Source: Nesterenkonia salmonea
Lineage (GTDB): Bacteria; Actinomycetota; Actinomycetes; Actinomycetales; Micrococcaceae
Assembly (NCBI RefSeq): GCF_005771525.1
Contig: NZ_VAVZ01000008.1
Span: 1 to 64,000, forward strand
DNA: 64,000 nt
Reading direction: 5' to 3'
Shown: piece by piece, positions 34,498 to 42,316 of the stretch
How positions within the stretch are numbered: position 1 is the first letter of the stretch
Layout of the letters: each line of letters opens with the position of its first letter
The notes under the pieces: generated by a model
The model's database searches: none
Seen by the model: only the letters and a program-made list of their open reading frames with translations
Told to the model about the DNA's origin: nothing
Position numbers and translations under genes: made by a program

Positions 34498-35760
34498 ATG
34501 GATACCGACGTCATTGTGATCGGAGCAGGCCTCGCCGGTCTGCAGTGCGCTCGACGGCTGCAACGCAGCGGCCACAGCGTGACCGTTCTGGAAGCCAAGG
34601 ACGGCGTCGGAGGTCGCGTCCGAACTGACCTCATAGATGGCTTCCGCTGCGACAGGGGTTTCCAGGTGCTCAACCCGGCCTACCCCGCAGTCCGCGACTG
34701 GATCAACGTCTCTGCCCTCCGGCTGCAGAAATTCGGCGTGGGAGCGGTGGTCAACACAGATGAAGGAAAGTCCACAGTGGCCCATCCGCTGCGCCACCCC
34801 GACCGGGCATTCGAGACACTGCGGAGCAAGCACGTTCCGGCCTCCGATGTGCTCGCACTCATCCGGTGGATCGGCCCTGCACTGCTGCGGGAACCCCTCA
34901 CAGGGCAAGTCGCTACCCAAGATCAGACGCTGAGCGCCTCCCTGGATAGGGCAGGGCTGACCGGCAGGCTGCGCCGCGACGTGCTGGACACCTTCCTTGC
35001 TGGTGTCCTAGCGGACAGCTCCGGCGGAAAATCGGCGAGCTATGTCCGGCAACTGGTGCGCTGGTTCGCACTCGGAGTGCCTGGGCTTCCCCAGTCCGGC
35101 ATGCAAGCGCTGCCCGAGCAGATGTCCCGCTCATTGGCTGAGCCCGTCAGGCTCAATAATCCCGCTCGGAAGCTGAAGGAAACAGCGGGCGGCGTCGAAG
35201 TCACTACAGAAAACGAAGTCCTCAGCTCTCGTCTGGTCGTGGTGGCGGTGGGCCCGCAGCATGTTGCTGAACTCACCGACCAGCCGTCCCCAAAAACCCA
35301 TGGACTGACCACCTGGTGGTTCCACGCTCCAGAACCGCTGGAAGCTGGTAAGTTCCTCATGCTCGACGCCGCCGGAGACAGTGGAGGCCCCGCTGGGCCC
35401 ATCTGGAACACGGCGGAGGTCTCCGCGGTAGCGCCTTCCTACGCTCCGGCAGGGGCGCACCTGGTGCAGGCCACCACGCTGCTAGACCGGCCCGATGGCC
35501 TCGCGGAGGAGAGTGCCGTAAAGCGTGACTTGGCGCGGCTATACCGAACCTCGACCACCGACTGGAAGCTCATCACCCACCATGTGGTTCCCCATACGCT
35601 GCCGGCACAACCGCCCCCGCTGATAGAGCGAGGTGAGCAGCGAATTGGGGACCACACACTCCTGGCCGGAGACCACCGGGACACCGGCTCCATTCAAGGA
35701 GCTCTGGTCTCCGGTGACCGCGCAGCCCGCTCCGCTGCTGAGCTCCTCGCCCGAGGCTGA
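34498..35760 (+). CDS. FAD-dependent amine-oxidase/phytoene desaturase-like oxidoreductase
   Basis: 420 residues from the ATG at 34498 (GGGAG upstream). Dinucleotide motif V-I-V-I-G-A-G-L-A-G-L at 5-15, then V-L-E-A-K-D-G-V-G-G-R-V-R and a C-terminal G-D-H-R-D-T-G-S-I-Q-G-A-L-V-S-G FAD motif. Substrate unknown. It is followed four bases later by the photolyase-like gene, a pairing also common elsewhere, which suggests a light- or carotenoid-related task. Confidence 0.82.
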   Translation: MDTDVIVIGAGLAGLQCARRLQRSGHSVTVLEAKDGVGGRVRTDLIDGFRCDRGFQVLNPAYPAVRDWINVSALRLQKFGVGAVVNTDEGKSTVAHPLRHPDRAFETLRSKHVPASDVLALIRWIGPALLREPLTGQVATQDQTLSASLDRAGLTGRLRRDVLDTFLAGVLADSSGGKSASYVRQLVRWFALGVPGLPQSGMQALPEQMSRSLAEPVRLNNPARKLKETAGGVEVTTENEVLSSRLVVVAVGPQHVAELTDQPSPKTHGLTTWWFHAPEPLEAGKFLMLDAAGDSGGPAGPIWNTAEVSAVAPSYAPAGAHLVQATTLLDRPDGLAEESAVKRDLARLYRTSTTDWKLITHHVVPHTLPAQPPPLIERGEQRIGDHTLLAGDHRDTGSIQGALVSGDRAARSAAELLARG

Positions 35761-35764
35761 TGGG

Positions 35765-37375
35765 ATGGCCCAGGGACCTGCGGTGCGGCTCATCCTGCCG
35801 CATCAGCTTTTCAAGGAACACTTGCAGGAACCGAAAACAACGGTCTGTGTCCTCATCGAACATGACCTACTGTTCCGCCAATACGCCTTCCACTCCCATA
35901 AGCTGGTGCTGCACCGAGCCTCCATGGACCGGTTTGCTCGCCGGCTGCGCGGCGCCGGCTACCAGGTGGAGCAGCTCCGCTCAGAGGCTGACAAAAGCTC
36001 CCATGATCAACTCGCGGACCTCATCAGAGAGATCAATCCAGCTGAGGTGAGCTGCTTCGACGTCGTTGATGACTGGCTCCAGCAGGACCTACTGGCTGCG
36101 CTCGCTCATGGCGGCTACCGCATGAAACCCAGCGACTTCCTGGAGACACCGAACTTCATCACCACTGGTGAGCAGATCGATGAGTGGTTCGCCCACCATG
36201 ACTTCCGTATGTACGAGTTCTACACATGGCAACGGCGCAGACTCAACATTCTGCTCGACGAGGACGGACAACCTCAAGGGGGAAAGTGGTCCTTCGATGC
36301 GGAGAATCGCAAGAAGCTTCCCCGCGGGTACGCACCGCCGACGCTGGAGCGGTTCGCTCAACATCCGGTGCACCACCAGGAGGGAACCCTGGATCTGGAC
36401 TCTGGTGCGGACCGAGGAAAGCCGGTGCAGAACGACGCCGCCGCCGACGTCGCCCGTGCTGTCGAGTGGGTCAGGACCGAATTTCCTGAAGCGCCCGGCG
36501 ATCCGGAGCTGTTCGCCTGGCCAACCACCGCCGAGGAAGCAGACCAGCACCTGCGGGAATTCGTACGAGACCGGCTCAACGACTTCGGTCCCTATGAGGA
36601 TGCGATTTCCGCCCAGTTCCCCTTCATCAACCATGGGTTACTCACCAGCTCCATGAACATCGGGCTCCTGGACCCACGTGAAGTCGTCCAGGCAGTTCTG
36701 GGCGGCGCAGATGAGAACACGCCCTTGGCTTCAGTAGAAGGGTTCATCCGGCAGGTCATCGGCTGGCGCGAGTACATGAGAGCCACCTACCGGACCCGGG
36801 GCCGGCAGATGCGCACTGCCAACCACCTCAACCACCACAACAGCCTCGGCGAAGGCTGGTGGGACGCAACCACCGGATTGGACCCTGTGGATCTGGTGAT
36901 CACACGGGTGCTCGCCACCGGCTACGCCCACCACATTGAACGGCTCATGGTCCTCGGCAACGCGATGTCGCTGCTTCGCATTGACCCTGACGCTGTCTAC
37001 GAGTGGTTCATGGAGATGTTCATTGACGCCTACGACTGGGTCATGGTGCCCAATGTGTACGCAATGAGCCAGTTCGCCGCCGGAGAGGAGATCACCACAA
37101 AGCCTTACGTCTCTGGGAGTAACTACCTCAAGAAGATGTCAGATCTTCCACCGGGGGATTGGACCGCACAGTGGGACGCCCTGTACTGGACTTTCGTACA
37201 AGATCACCGCGAGGTCTTCGAGGCCAACTTTCGGTCCCGGATGATGGTGTCCATGCTGGAGAAAATGGACCCCGAAAAGCGTGAGCTGCACCACGATTGC
37301 GCTCGCAGACTACTCAGCGGCAATTCCAGCAACAAGTTGGTCCAGCAGCGCCGCAATAAGCAACACGAAGCATAA
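35765..37375 (+). CDS. Cryptochrome/photolyase-related protein (FeS-BCP/PhrB family) lacking Fe-S cysteines
   Basis: 536 residues from the ATG at 35765. N-terminal R-L-I-L-P-H-Q-L-F then D-L-L-F-R-Q-Y near residue 40, and the C-terminal FAD domain with G-W-R-E-Y-M-R, Y-A-H-H-I-E-R-L-M-V-L-G-N and A-M-S-Q-F-A, are those of the prokaryotic (6-4) photolyase/cryptochrome group. That group normally binds a 4Fe-4S cluster through four cysteines around W-x(5)-G-M-x-C and after T-K-P-Y. Here those places read G-L-D-P and M-S-D-L-P-P-G-D-W, with no Cys. Could be a photolyase or a photoreceptor. Confidence 0.85.
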   Translation: MAQGPAVRLILPHQLFKEHLQEPKTTVCVLIEHDLLFRQYAFHSHKLVLHRASMDRFARRLRGAGYQVEQLRSEADKSSHDQLADLIREINPAEVSCFDVVDDWLQQDLLAALAHGGYRMKPSDFLETPNFITTGEQIDEWFAHHDFRMYEFYTWQRRRLNILLDEDGQPQGGKWSFDAENRKKLPRGYAPPTLERFAQHPVHHQEGTLDLDSGADRGKPVQNDAAADVARAVEWVRTEFPEAPGDPELFAWPTTAEEADQHLREFVRDRLNDFGPYEDAISAQFPFINHGLLTSSMNIGLLDPREVVQAVLGGADENTPLASVEGFIRQVIGWREYMRATYRTRGRQMRTANHLNHHNSLGEGWWDATTGLDPVDLVITRVLATGYAHHIERLMVLGNAMSLLRIDPDAVYEWFMEMFIDAYDWVMVPNVYAMSQFAAGEEITTKPYVSGSNYLKKMSDLPPGDWTAQWDALYWTFVQDHREVFEANFRSRMMVSMLEKMDPEKRELHHDCARRLLSGNSSNKLVQQRRNKQHEA

Positions 37376-37627
37376 AAATTAGCTACTCTATCTATTTATG
37401 CCCCAGTTCATCACCACCGCAGCCCCGCAAGCATCCGCGGGCTACGCCAATGATGCCTGGGAAGGGGCCGCCATTGGCTGGTCCGGACGCGAACCCTAGC
37501 GCCGCTTTCTTCAGCACCTAATCGCCGTACTTTCTCACGTTTCAGCTCGTTGTGTGAGCGCTCTCTGCGCTCCGGCATCATTCGGGAATGCGCATACCCA
37601 GACCACGCTTGAAGGGGACCCACCGCT

Positions 37628-38326
37628 ATGACTGATCAGAACGAACCACCGAGTCGCAGGACTGTAGGGACTGAGGCTCGACGCGCTGGACGCCGCGCCG
37701 GCGAAGCCTTCGAAACCCTGGACTATCGGCGCCCGAAGTACCCGCACAACATTCACCCGGCGCTCGTCCCAGGTATCGGGATTGACGAGCAGCGCCGCCG
37801 GTACGGAATCGATAAGATCGTGTTCTTCGTGGCTGGGGCGCTGACCGTGGCCTTCGTGCTCTGGGGTGTGATTAACCCGGCCCAGGTGGGCACTGTTGCA
37901 GACTCTGCCTTCACCTGGGTCACCTACAACATCTCCTGGCTGTTCATCATCACCGCCGCGGTGATCCTGATCGCCATGCTGAGCCTGGCGCTCTCACGCT
38001 ACGGAAGGATCCCGCTCGGCACCGATGGTGAAAAGCCAGAATTCTCCACTTTCGCGTGGATATCCATGCTCTTCGCCGCTGGTCTTGGCATCGGCGTGCT
38101 GTTCTTCGGCCCATCGGAGCCGCTGACGTACTTCACCTCACCGCCGCCGATGACCAACGAAGCAGAATCCACGGAGGCGATGCACTACTCGCTGGGGCAG
38201 ACGTTCTACCATTGGGGCTTCCACGCATGGGCCATCTACGCACTTGTCGGAGGGGCAGTGGCATACGCCGCCTACCGTCGTGGACGAGTGCTGGGTCGTT
38301 TGCGAAACTCAATGACTAGCTTCTGA
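37628..38326 (+). pseudogene. BCCT-family (betaine/choline/carnitine) transporter, truncated to its N-terminal part
   Basis: 232 residues, while intact BCCT carriers have about 500-650. The start is good (GAAGGGGA before ATG), and five helices with R-Y-G-R-I-P-L-G, P-E-F-S-T-F-A-W-I-S-M-L-F-A-A-G-L-G-I-G and F-G-P-S-E-P-L are typical. Similarity stops after A-Y-R-R-G-R-V near residue 220, where a short foreign tail ends at a stop. The missing substrate-binding helices are not elsewhere in the window, so the protein is not expected to transport. The break marks the left edge of the accessory segment. Bases 37376-37627 hold no supported gene. Confidence 0.8.
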
Positions 38327-38521
38327 CCGGGGCCTTTATGTCGCTCTGACATCCAGGGGTTTTCCAGTTCCCATGCTCTCGCTGCCAAAATCCCATGGCC
38401 TTCCCAGAGGTCCCTCGTAACACTTTCCTGAGCGTCTCAGTGTCCGAGAGTGTGCTGTGCATGGCCCGGTGTCGAGCAGGAGTGGCCTGCGACCGGGAGG
38501 AGGCGATCCACAGGAGCGCTC

Positions 38522-38857
38522 ATGCCTGAGCACAAGACCACAGGAGAAACAGCCCAGCAGATCACCCCGGAGGATACCGGCCGGTGGTTGATCACCAGCC
38601 AGGGAACTCAGCACATCTGGGATCTCGACAAGATGACCTATATGCGTATGCCGTCTGCGGCGTCGAAATCTGGGTCCCGTGTCTATGACAACATGCCTAT
38701 GCAGATCACCCGGGTGGTGTGGTGGACAGAAGTCGGTGATCGTGCATATCTGTGGTTCGATGATCTGGAGCATCCGAGGTTCTTCGAGCGCTACCGGATG
38801 AGTTCTGTGATCCGGAAGATCGAGCGTCTGTCCGACAAGGACGGTGAACAGGCATGA
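38522..38857 (+). CDS. Small unknown protein, cassette gene 1 (paralogue of gene 3)
   Basis: 111 residues, Trp-rich, no recognised family. The central I-T-P-E-D-T-G-R-W-L-I-T, D-L-D-K-M-T-Y-M-R-M and a C-terminal I-x-K-I-E-R-L are repeated, with changes, in the gene at 39338, so the two arose by duplication. Its stop overlaps the next start (ATGA). GGAGGAGGCG lies about 20 bases upstream and a closer AGGAGC also precedes the ATG. Confidence 0.6.
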   Translation: MPEHKTTGETAQQITPEDTGRWLITSQGTQHIWDLDKMTYMRMPSAASKSGSRVYDNMPMQITRVVWWTEVGDRAYLWFDDLEHPRFFERYRMSSVIRKIERLSDKDGEQA

Positions 38858-39345
38858 TCGCTTACACCCTTACTGATCATGAATGCGCGACCGTCCAGCA
38901 GGGGTTGGAGTATCTAAGCCGCTACTCTCTGGATGCCCAGGATCGTCACACTGCGAAGTTGCTCGTCGAGTTGTTTTCTCAGTCGGACCGGATCAGTTTC
39001 CGGATCGGCGTGCTGAAGGAGTTCGACCCTGGGCCGCGGGTTGATCAGATCGGGGTCTTGTTGACCGCGATCGGTTCAGATTTCGATGCCGGTTGGGGGC
39101 ATTTCTCCCAGGGACACCACGTACGTGTGCCGGTGACTATGGCTCATATTGCCGAGTTGGCGTTCCCGATCATCGATCAGTTGGAGATTCACTTCGGCCA
39201 TATTTGGTGGGACCAGATCGAGCAGCTGGTGATCCGTCAAACGTACCCCACCCCAGAGGGGTGCCCGAACGTTGAAGAGGTATGGGATGTACTGAGCGGG
39301 ATGGGCTTCTCCGGCGACCCGCTGGAGGTGCCCAGCCGTGGATGA
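38854..39345 (+). CDS. Small unknown protein, cassette gene 2
   Basis: 163 residues, soluble, mixed composition, no recognised motif. Notable segments are F-D-A-G-W-G-H-F-S-Q-G-H-H near residue 78 and F-G-H-I-W-W-D-Q near 113. Overlaps gene 1 by four bases and gene 3 by eight, so the order is fixed by translational coupling. Confidence 0.55.
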   Translation: MIAYTLTDHECATVQQGLEYLSRYSLDAQDRHTAKLLVELFSQSDRISFRIGVLKEFDPGPRVDQIGVLLTAIGSDFDAGWGHFSQGHHVRVPVTMAHIAELAFPIIDQLEIHFGHIWWDQIEQLVIRQTYPTPEGCPNVEEVWDVLSGMGFSGDPLEVPSRG

Positions 39346-39673
39346 CCCCAGGAAGCAGGTCCAGAGGATCACCCGGGAAGATACTGGTCGCTGGTGGATC
39401 ACCACCGTCGGGTCTTCGCACCTGCTGGATCTCGATGAGATGACCTTTGTGCGGATGACCCGCTGCGATGGAACATCCGGGACGATGCGGTGGGACGGGC
39501 AGAAACGTGACCTGCTGGAGATTTCGATACTCCCTGTTGTCGGGAGAAGCTTCGCCGTGGTACTGCATAACCCAGAGCTGGACGCCCCAGAGGGCAAGCT
39601 CGGAGTGACCGTCCGCCGGTCATCACAGATCCAGACCATCGAATATCTCGGCAACCGAGGCACCGATGAGTGA
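39338..39673 (+). CDS. Small unknown protein, cassette gene 3 (paralogue of gene 1)
   Basis: 111 residues from a GTG that overlaps the previous stop. I-T-R-E-D-T-G-R-W-W-I-T-T, D-L-D-E-M-T-F-V-R-M and I-Q-T-I-E-Y-L align with gene 1 over the whole length. A small beta-rich domain is plausible. No database family recalled. Confidence 0.6.
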   Translation: MDDPRKQVQRITREDTGRWWITTVGSSHLLDLDEMTFVRMTRCDGTSGTMRWDGQKRDLLEISILPVVGRSFAVVLHNPELDAPEGKLGVTVRRSSQIQTIEYLGNRGTDE

Positions 39674-39953
39674 GCCCAAATGCCCGCCCTGGTGCGCTTC
39701 CCTGCATGACGATGAGCTGGCCGCTGACCGGCGTCACCAGTCCGGGGTTCGCCCCGTGGCAGTGGTCAAGCGGATCCCCGGTGACGCGCCTGCGGCCGAG
39801 GAGATGCACCTGGTGCTCTTCCACTTCCAGGATGAGCCGGAACCCTGGGTCGGCATCGATCAGCTCCAGATCACCCCAGAGTCCGCCAGGCGCCTGGTGC
39901 GGGAGCTGTCGGCCCTGCTCTATCAGGTCGAAGGCGAGAGGAGCCCGCAGTGA
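39666..39953 (+). CDS. Small protein with N-terminal C-P-P-W-C motif (DUF6907-like), cassette gene 4
   Basis: 95 residues. Starts M-S-E-P-K-C-P-P-W-C-A-S-L-H with later His residues, a layout like the DUF6907 domain of actinobacterial plasmid and element genes, then P-E-S-A-R-R-L-V-R-E-L as a helix. A metal site is possible. Overlaps gene 3 by eight bases and gene 5 by four. Confidence 0.5.
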   Translation: MSEPKCPPWCASLHDDELAADRRHQSGVRPVAVVKRIPGDAPAAEEMHLVLFHFQDEPEPWVGIDQLQITPESARRLVRELSALLYQVEGERSPQ

Positions 39954-40222
39954 CAGTCATTCTGGATGAGACCGAGCAGCTTGCTGATCTGGATGCGAAG
40001 GTGCCATGCGAATGTCCTCTGCCGGGGCACGGAGACGGGTGCGAAGAAGAGGCGGAGTTCTCGGTGGTTCTGCCGTGTGGGCACTGCCACGAGCTGCTGT
40101 GCCGACCATGCACTGACATGTGCGTCGAAAGCATCGAGGCCGGGTGCCCCGACTGCGGCGGCCCATTGTCCTGCCGGGTGTGCAAGGCCGTCATCGAACG
40201 GCTGGTGGTGCGCCCCATATGA
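39950..40222 (+). CDS. Small Cys-rich zinc-finger-like protein, cassette gene 5
   Basis: 90 residues with twelve Cys, including C-E-C-P-L-P-G-H-G-D-G-C, C-G-H-C-H-E-L-L-C-R-P-C, C-P-D-C-G-G-P-L-S-C and C-K, spaced like tandem zinc ribbons. GTG start overlapping the previous stop. Could bind DNA, RNA or protein; no family recognised. Confidence 0.55.
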   Translation: MTVILDETEQLADLDAKVPCECPLPGHGDGCEEEAEFSVVLPCGHCHELLCRPCTDMCVESIEAGCPDCGGPLSCRVCKAVIERLVVRPI

Positions 40223-40596
40223 CACTGACGGTGGAAGAACGACTCACTGTCGATGAGCTTGCTATCCCTTGTGACTATCCGGAGTGGCGAGAGAAGCTCT
40301 GGGTGGAGTATCCGTCAGCCGATGAATGCGATCGGCCTGCCGAGTTCGTCGTCAGCCACCACTACTGCATCAATCCCAACCAGGCCGGCACTGCTGAGAG
40401 CGTGGTACTGGTTTGCAAAGGCCATTTGGAGACCATGATCGCCGTCCGAGACGAGGCATTCCGAATCGCCTGGACCAGGGGAGCCGAAGGCATGATGTGT
40501 GAGAGCTGCGGGGGGCGGAGCCGACGATCCACGAGGGATATTCAGGTACTGGCCGTTAAGGTGATTTGCTGGGCCTGGGGCGTGGGCCCCAACTAA
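40219..40596 (+). CDS. Small unknown protein, cassette gene 6
   Basis: 125 residues from the ATG at 40219 that overlaps the gene 5 stop (ATGA). Contains several Cys and His, including a terminal M-C-E-S-C-G-G-R, suggesting another small metal site. Last gene before a strong hairpin at 40610. Confidence 0.5.
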   Translation: MTLTVEERLTVDELAIPCDYPEWREKLWVEYPSADECDRPAEFVVSHHYCINPNQAGTAESVVLVCKGHLETMIAVRDEAFRIAWTRGAEGMMCESCGGRSRRSTRDIQVLAVKVICWAWGVGPN

Positions 40597-40609
40597 CGGT
40601 AACAACCAC

Positions 40610-40655
40610 ATGAGCAGTGCCCCAGATCTGATGATCGAGCTGGGGCGCTGCTCAT
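40610..40655. terminator. Strong hairpin after the six-gene cassette
   Basis: Arms of 16 bases (40610-40625 and 40640-40655) pair with a single G-U position and enclose a 14-base loop. There is no T tract, so it may act as an intrinsic-like terminator or as an RNA-stabilising end. It begins 14 bases after the stop of the last cassette gene. Confidence 0.55.
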
Positions 40656-40768
40656 ACCCAGGGAGTATGCCAGCGGGATTGTGTCACTCCTGTTGAGTAG
40701 GGTCGAAAGCCCAGTAGTTGCCATTTCCTCGATCGCTGAGGACGAGCTGAACGTGGATGTGGAGTGAT

Positions 40769-40963
40769 ATGTCATCCATTAGCCATGAGCTGTTCGAGCA
40801 CATTGCGGCGCTGGAGTTCTGGTGGGAGTGCACTGATCCGCGCACAGTACAGACCGTCGCGCAGTGGGAGGCGCTGACGGAGAGTGCTAAGAACTTCTAC
40901 CGGAAGAAGGCGCTCGACGAACTGGCGGCCGCTGGGATCGACGTGGATTTTACGCATCGCTGA
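40769..40963 (+). CDS. Small hypothetical protein of the accessory segment
   Basis: 64 residues from the ATG at 40769 with GGAG just upstream; an ATG at 40757 is possible. Helical: H-E-L-F-E-H-I-A-A-L-E-F-W-W-E, then A-K-N-F-Y-R-K-K-A-L-D-E-L-A-A-A-G-I-D. No recognised family. Confidence 0.45.
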   Translation: MSSISHELFEHIAALEFWWECTDPRTVQTVAQWEALTESAKNFYRKKALDELAAAGIDVDFTHR

Positions 40964-41036
40964 GCCTGCCTGGGGCCTTTTCTCGACCGTCGCGACTAGG
41001 CTTTCTCGGGAATCACTCACCATCATCAGAGGGAAG

Positions 41037-41306
41037 ATGATGGCGAAGACTCCCCGCGGGCCTCTTTTCGGGGTCAGGCTGTTCACCGTGAAGCCGACGC
41101 GAAAGATGACCCACCCCTTAGTTGGCTTTGACGAGCAGAGCCTCTACGATCCTAACGAAACGATGCGCGACGACATCGTCCGCATCGCCCGTGAATCCAT
41201 AGATAGGTCCTATTTCGGGCGCCTCCTCCAGCCTCGAACTACAGAGGATGATGAGCAGGGTGAAGAGCCGGCGGATGCATCCACACCGGCCTTCAAGACG
41301 AAGTGA
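41037..41306 (+). CDS. Small hypothetical protein next to the integrase relic
   Basis: 89 residues from tandem ATG codons at 41037/41040 with AGGGAAG. Basic N-terminus (R-K-M-T-H-P), acidic C-terminus. Position directly before the integrase is typical of excisionase-like or element-specific genes, but no helix-turn-helix is evident. Confidence 0.4.
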   Translation: MMAKTPRGPLFGVRLFTVKPTRKMTHPLVGFDEQSLYDPNETMRDDIVRIARESIDRSYFGRLLQPRTTEDDEQGEEPADASTPAFKTK

Positions 41307-42244
41307 TGAGACTTGGTGTCCACGATGTCCCGAGATCACACACCTATCTACCTGGACTCGCTCTACCACCAAGCGCTACGCGCAACAAGAACGCCCCCTG
41401 TCTCATCGGCGGCAAATGCTTGAAGACCACACGGTCCCGCGCATCGGGGAGATCAAGTGTGCCGAGCTCACCGTCGGACAGCTCAACGAAGCCAACTCAG
41501 ACATCGTCAAGCCTGACGGAACACAGAAGGCCCTCGCGGTCAACACCCGCAGCGCACTCGTCCAAATCTGCACCGTCGCCGTAGATCACGAACTACTGCC
41601 CTACAACATGGGCCGAGAAAACCGAGTTCTCCCTTACAGCCCGGAGTCTCCCCACTCGCTGACTGCCGAAGAGATTCACTCCCTCCGCATTGCCTTCGGC
41701 GATTCCGGGACGAGGTGGGCAGTTCCAAGGTGCCGATCCTCCAGGTTCTCGACCACTTGCTGGCAACCGGCTGCCGGATCGGAGAAATGAGGAAAACTCT
41801 ACGCTTCCACTACCATCGGGGCTCGGCGATCCAGGCTATGCGCCGCTATGAGGTCAACAACGAAATCTGGGGCAAAGGATTCAAGAGCCACAGCCTGCAT
41901 AAGACTGCAATTACATCAGTCGAACGTGATCAGGGACTCACCGCCGCCTCCCAGCAGGGCGGACACTCCAACGAGATCACGACCAAGAAGTTCTACGTGG
42001 CCCCGAGCACCCCGACCATCGACTACACCGACAGCTTGCAGAAGCTATCGACATGGACACCCGGGTGCTCGCCGACCCAGAGAAGCAAGTTCAGCCCCAA
42101 TCTAACCCTTGATGGAACCCTCGTCATCGCGGTGCTGAACAAGATTGCCGACCAGCACTGCGACGGGTTCGAACTCGACGGCTATGAGTCCTCCGAGAGC
42201 ATAGCGATCTTCAAGCGCGAGTCCACCACCCGGGGGTTATGGCG
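41300..42244 (+). pseudogene. Tyrosine integrase, frameshifted and internally deleted
   Basis: The first frame (to about 41790) carries the SAM-like N-terminal domain: L-E-D-H-T-V-P-R-I-G-E-I-K and L-T-V-G-Q-L-N, then N-T-R-S-A-L-V-Q-I-C-T-V-A-V-D-H-E-L-L-P-Y-N. Another frame, from about 41715, carries the catalytic box-I arginine in L-L-A-T-G-C-R-I-G-E and box-II remnants H-S-L-H-K-T-A, G-G-H-S and the Tyr in T-T-K-K-F-Y. The strands between Arg and His are missing, and the H-x-L-R Arg is His. The enzyme is dead. It ends about where a HAD gene on the other strand is cut (42244). Confidence 0.75.
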
Positions 42245-42316
42245 GTCCATGTCGAACAGAACCGCGTCGTAGACGGCATCGAGAGGATGGGCTCCGTGGT
42301 GTGATCCCTTGGTCAT
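42182..42316 (-). pseudogene. HAD-family phosphatase (beta-phosphoglucomutase-like), 5' fragment only
   Basis: An ATG at 42316 overlaps the xfp stop as ATGA. The first 24 residues (L-D-A-V-Y-D-A-V-L-F-D-M-D) match the start of HAD phosphatases, in which D-M-D-G-V is the catalytic motif. Right after the second Asp (about 42245) the sequence turns into the integrase segment and stops at 42182. The original gene was evidently the next member of the xfp operon and was cut by the insertion or rearrangement. Confidence 0.7.

Noticed and set aside
37398-37499. 33-residue ORF after the photolyase gene
   Set aside because: No ribosome binding site and no recognisable pattern; kept only as a possibility.
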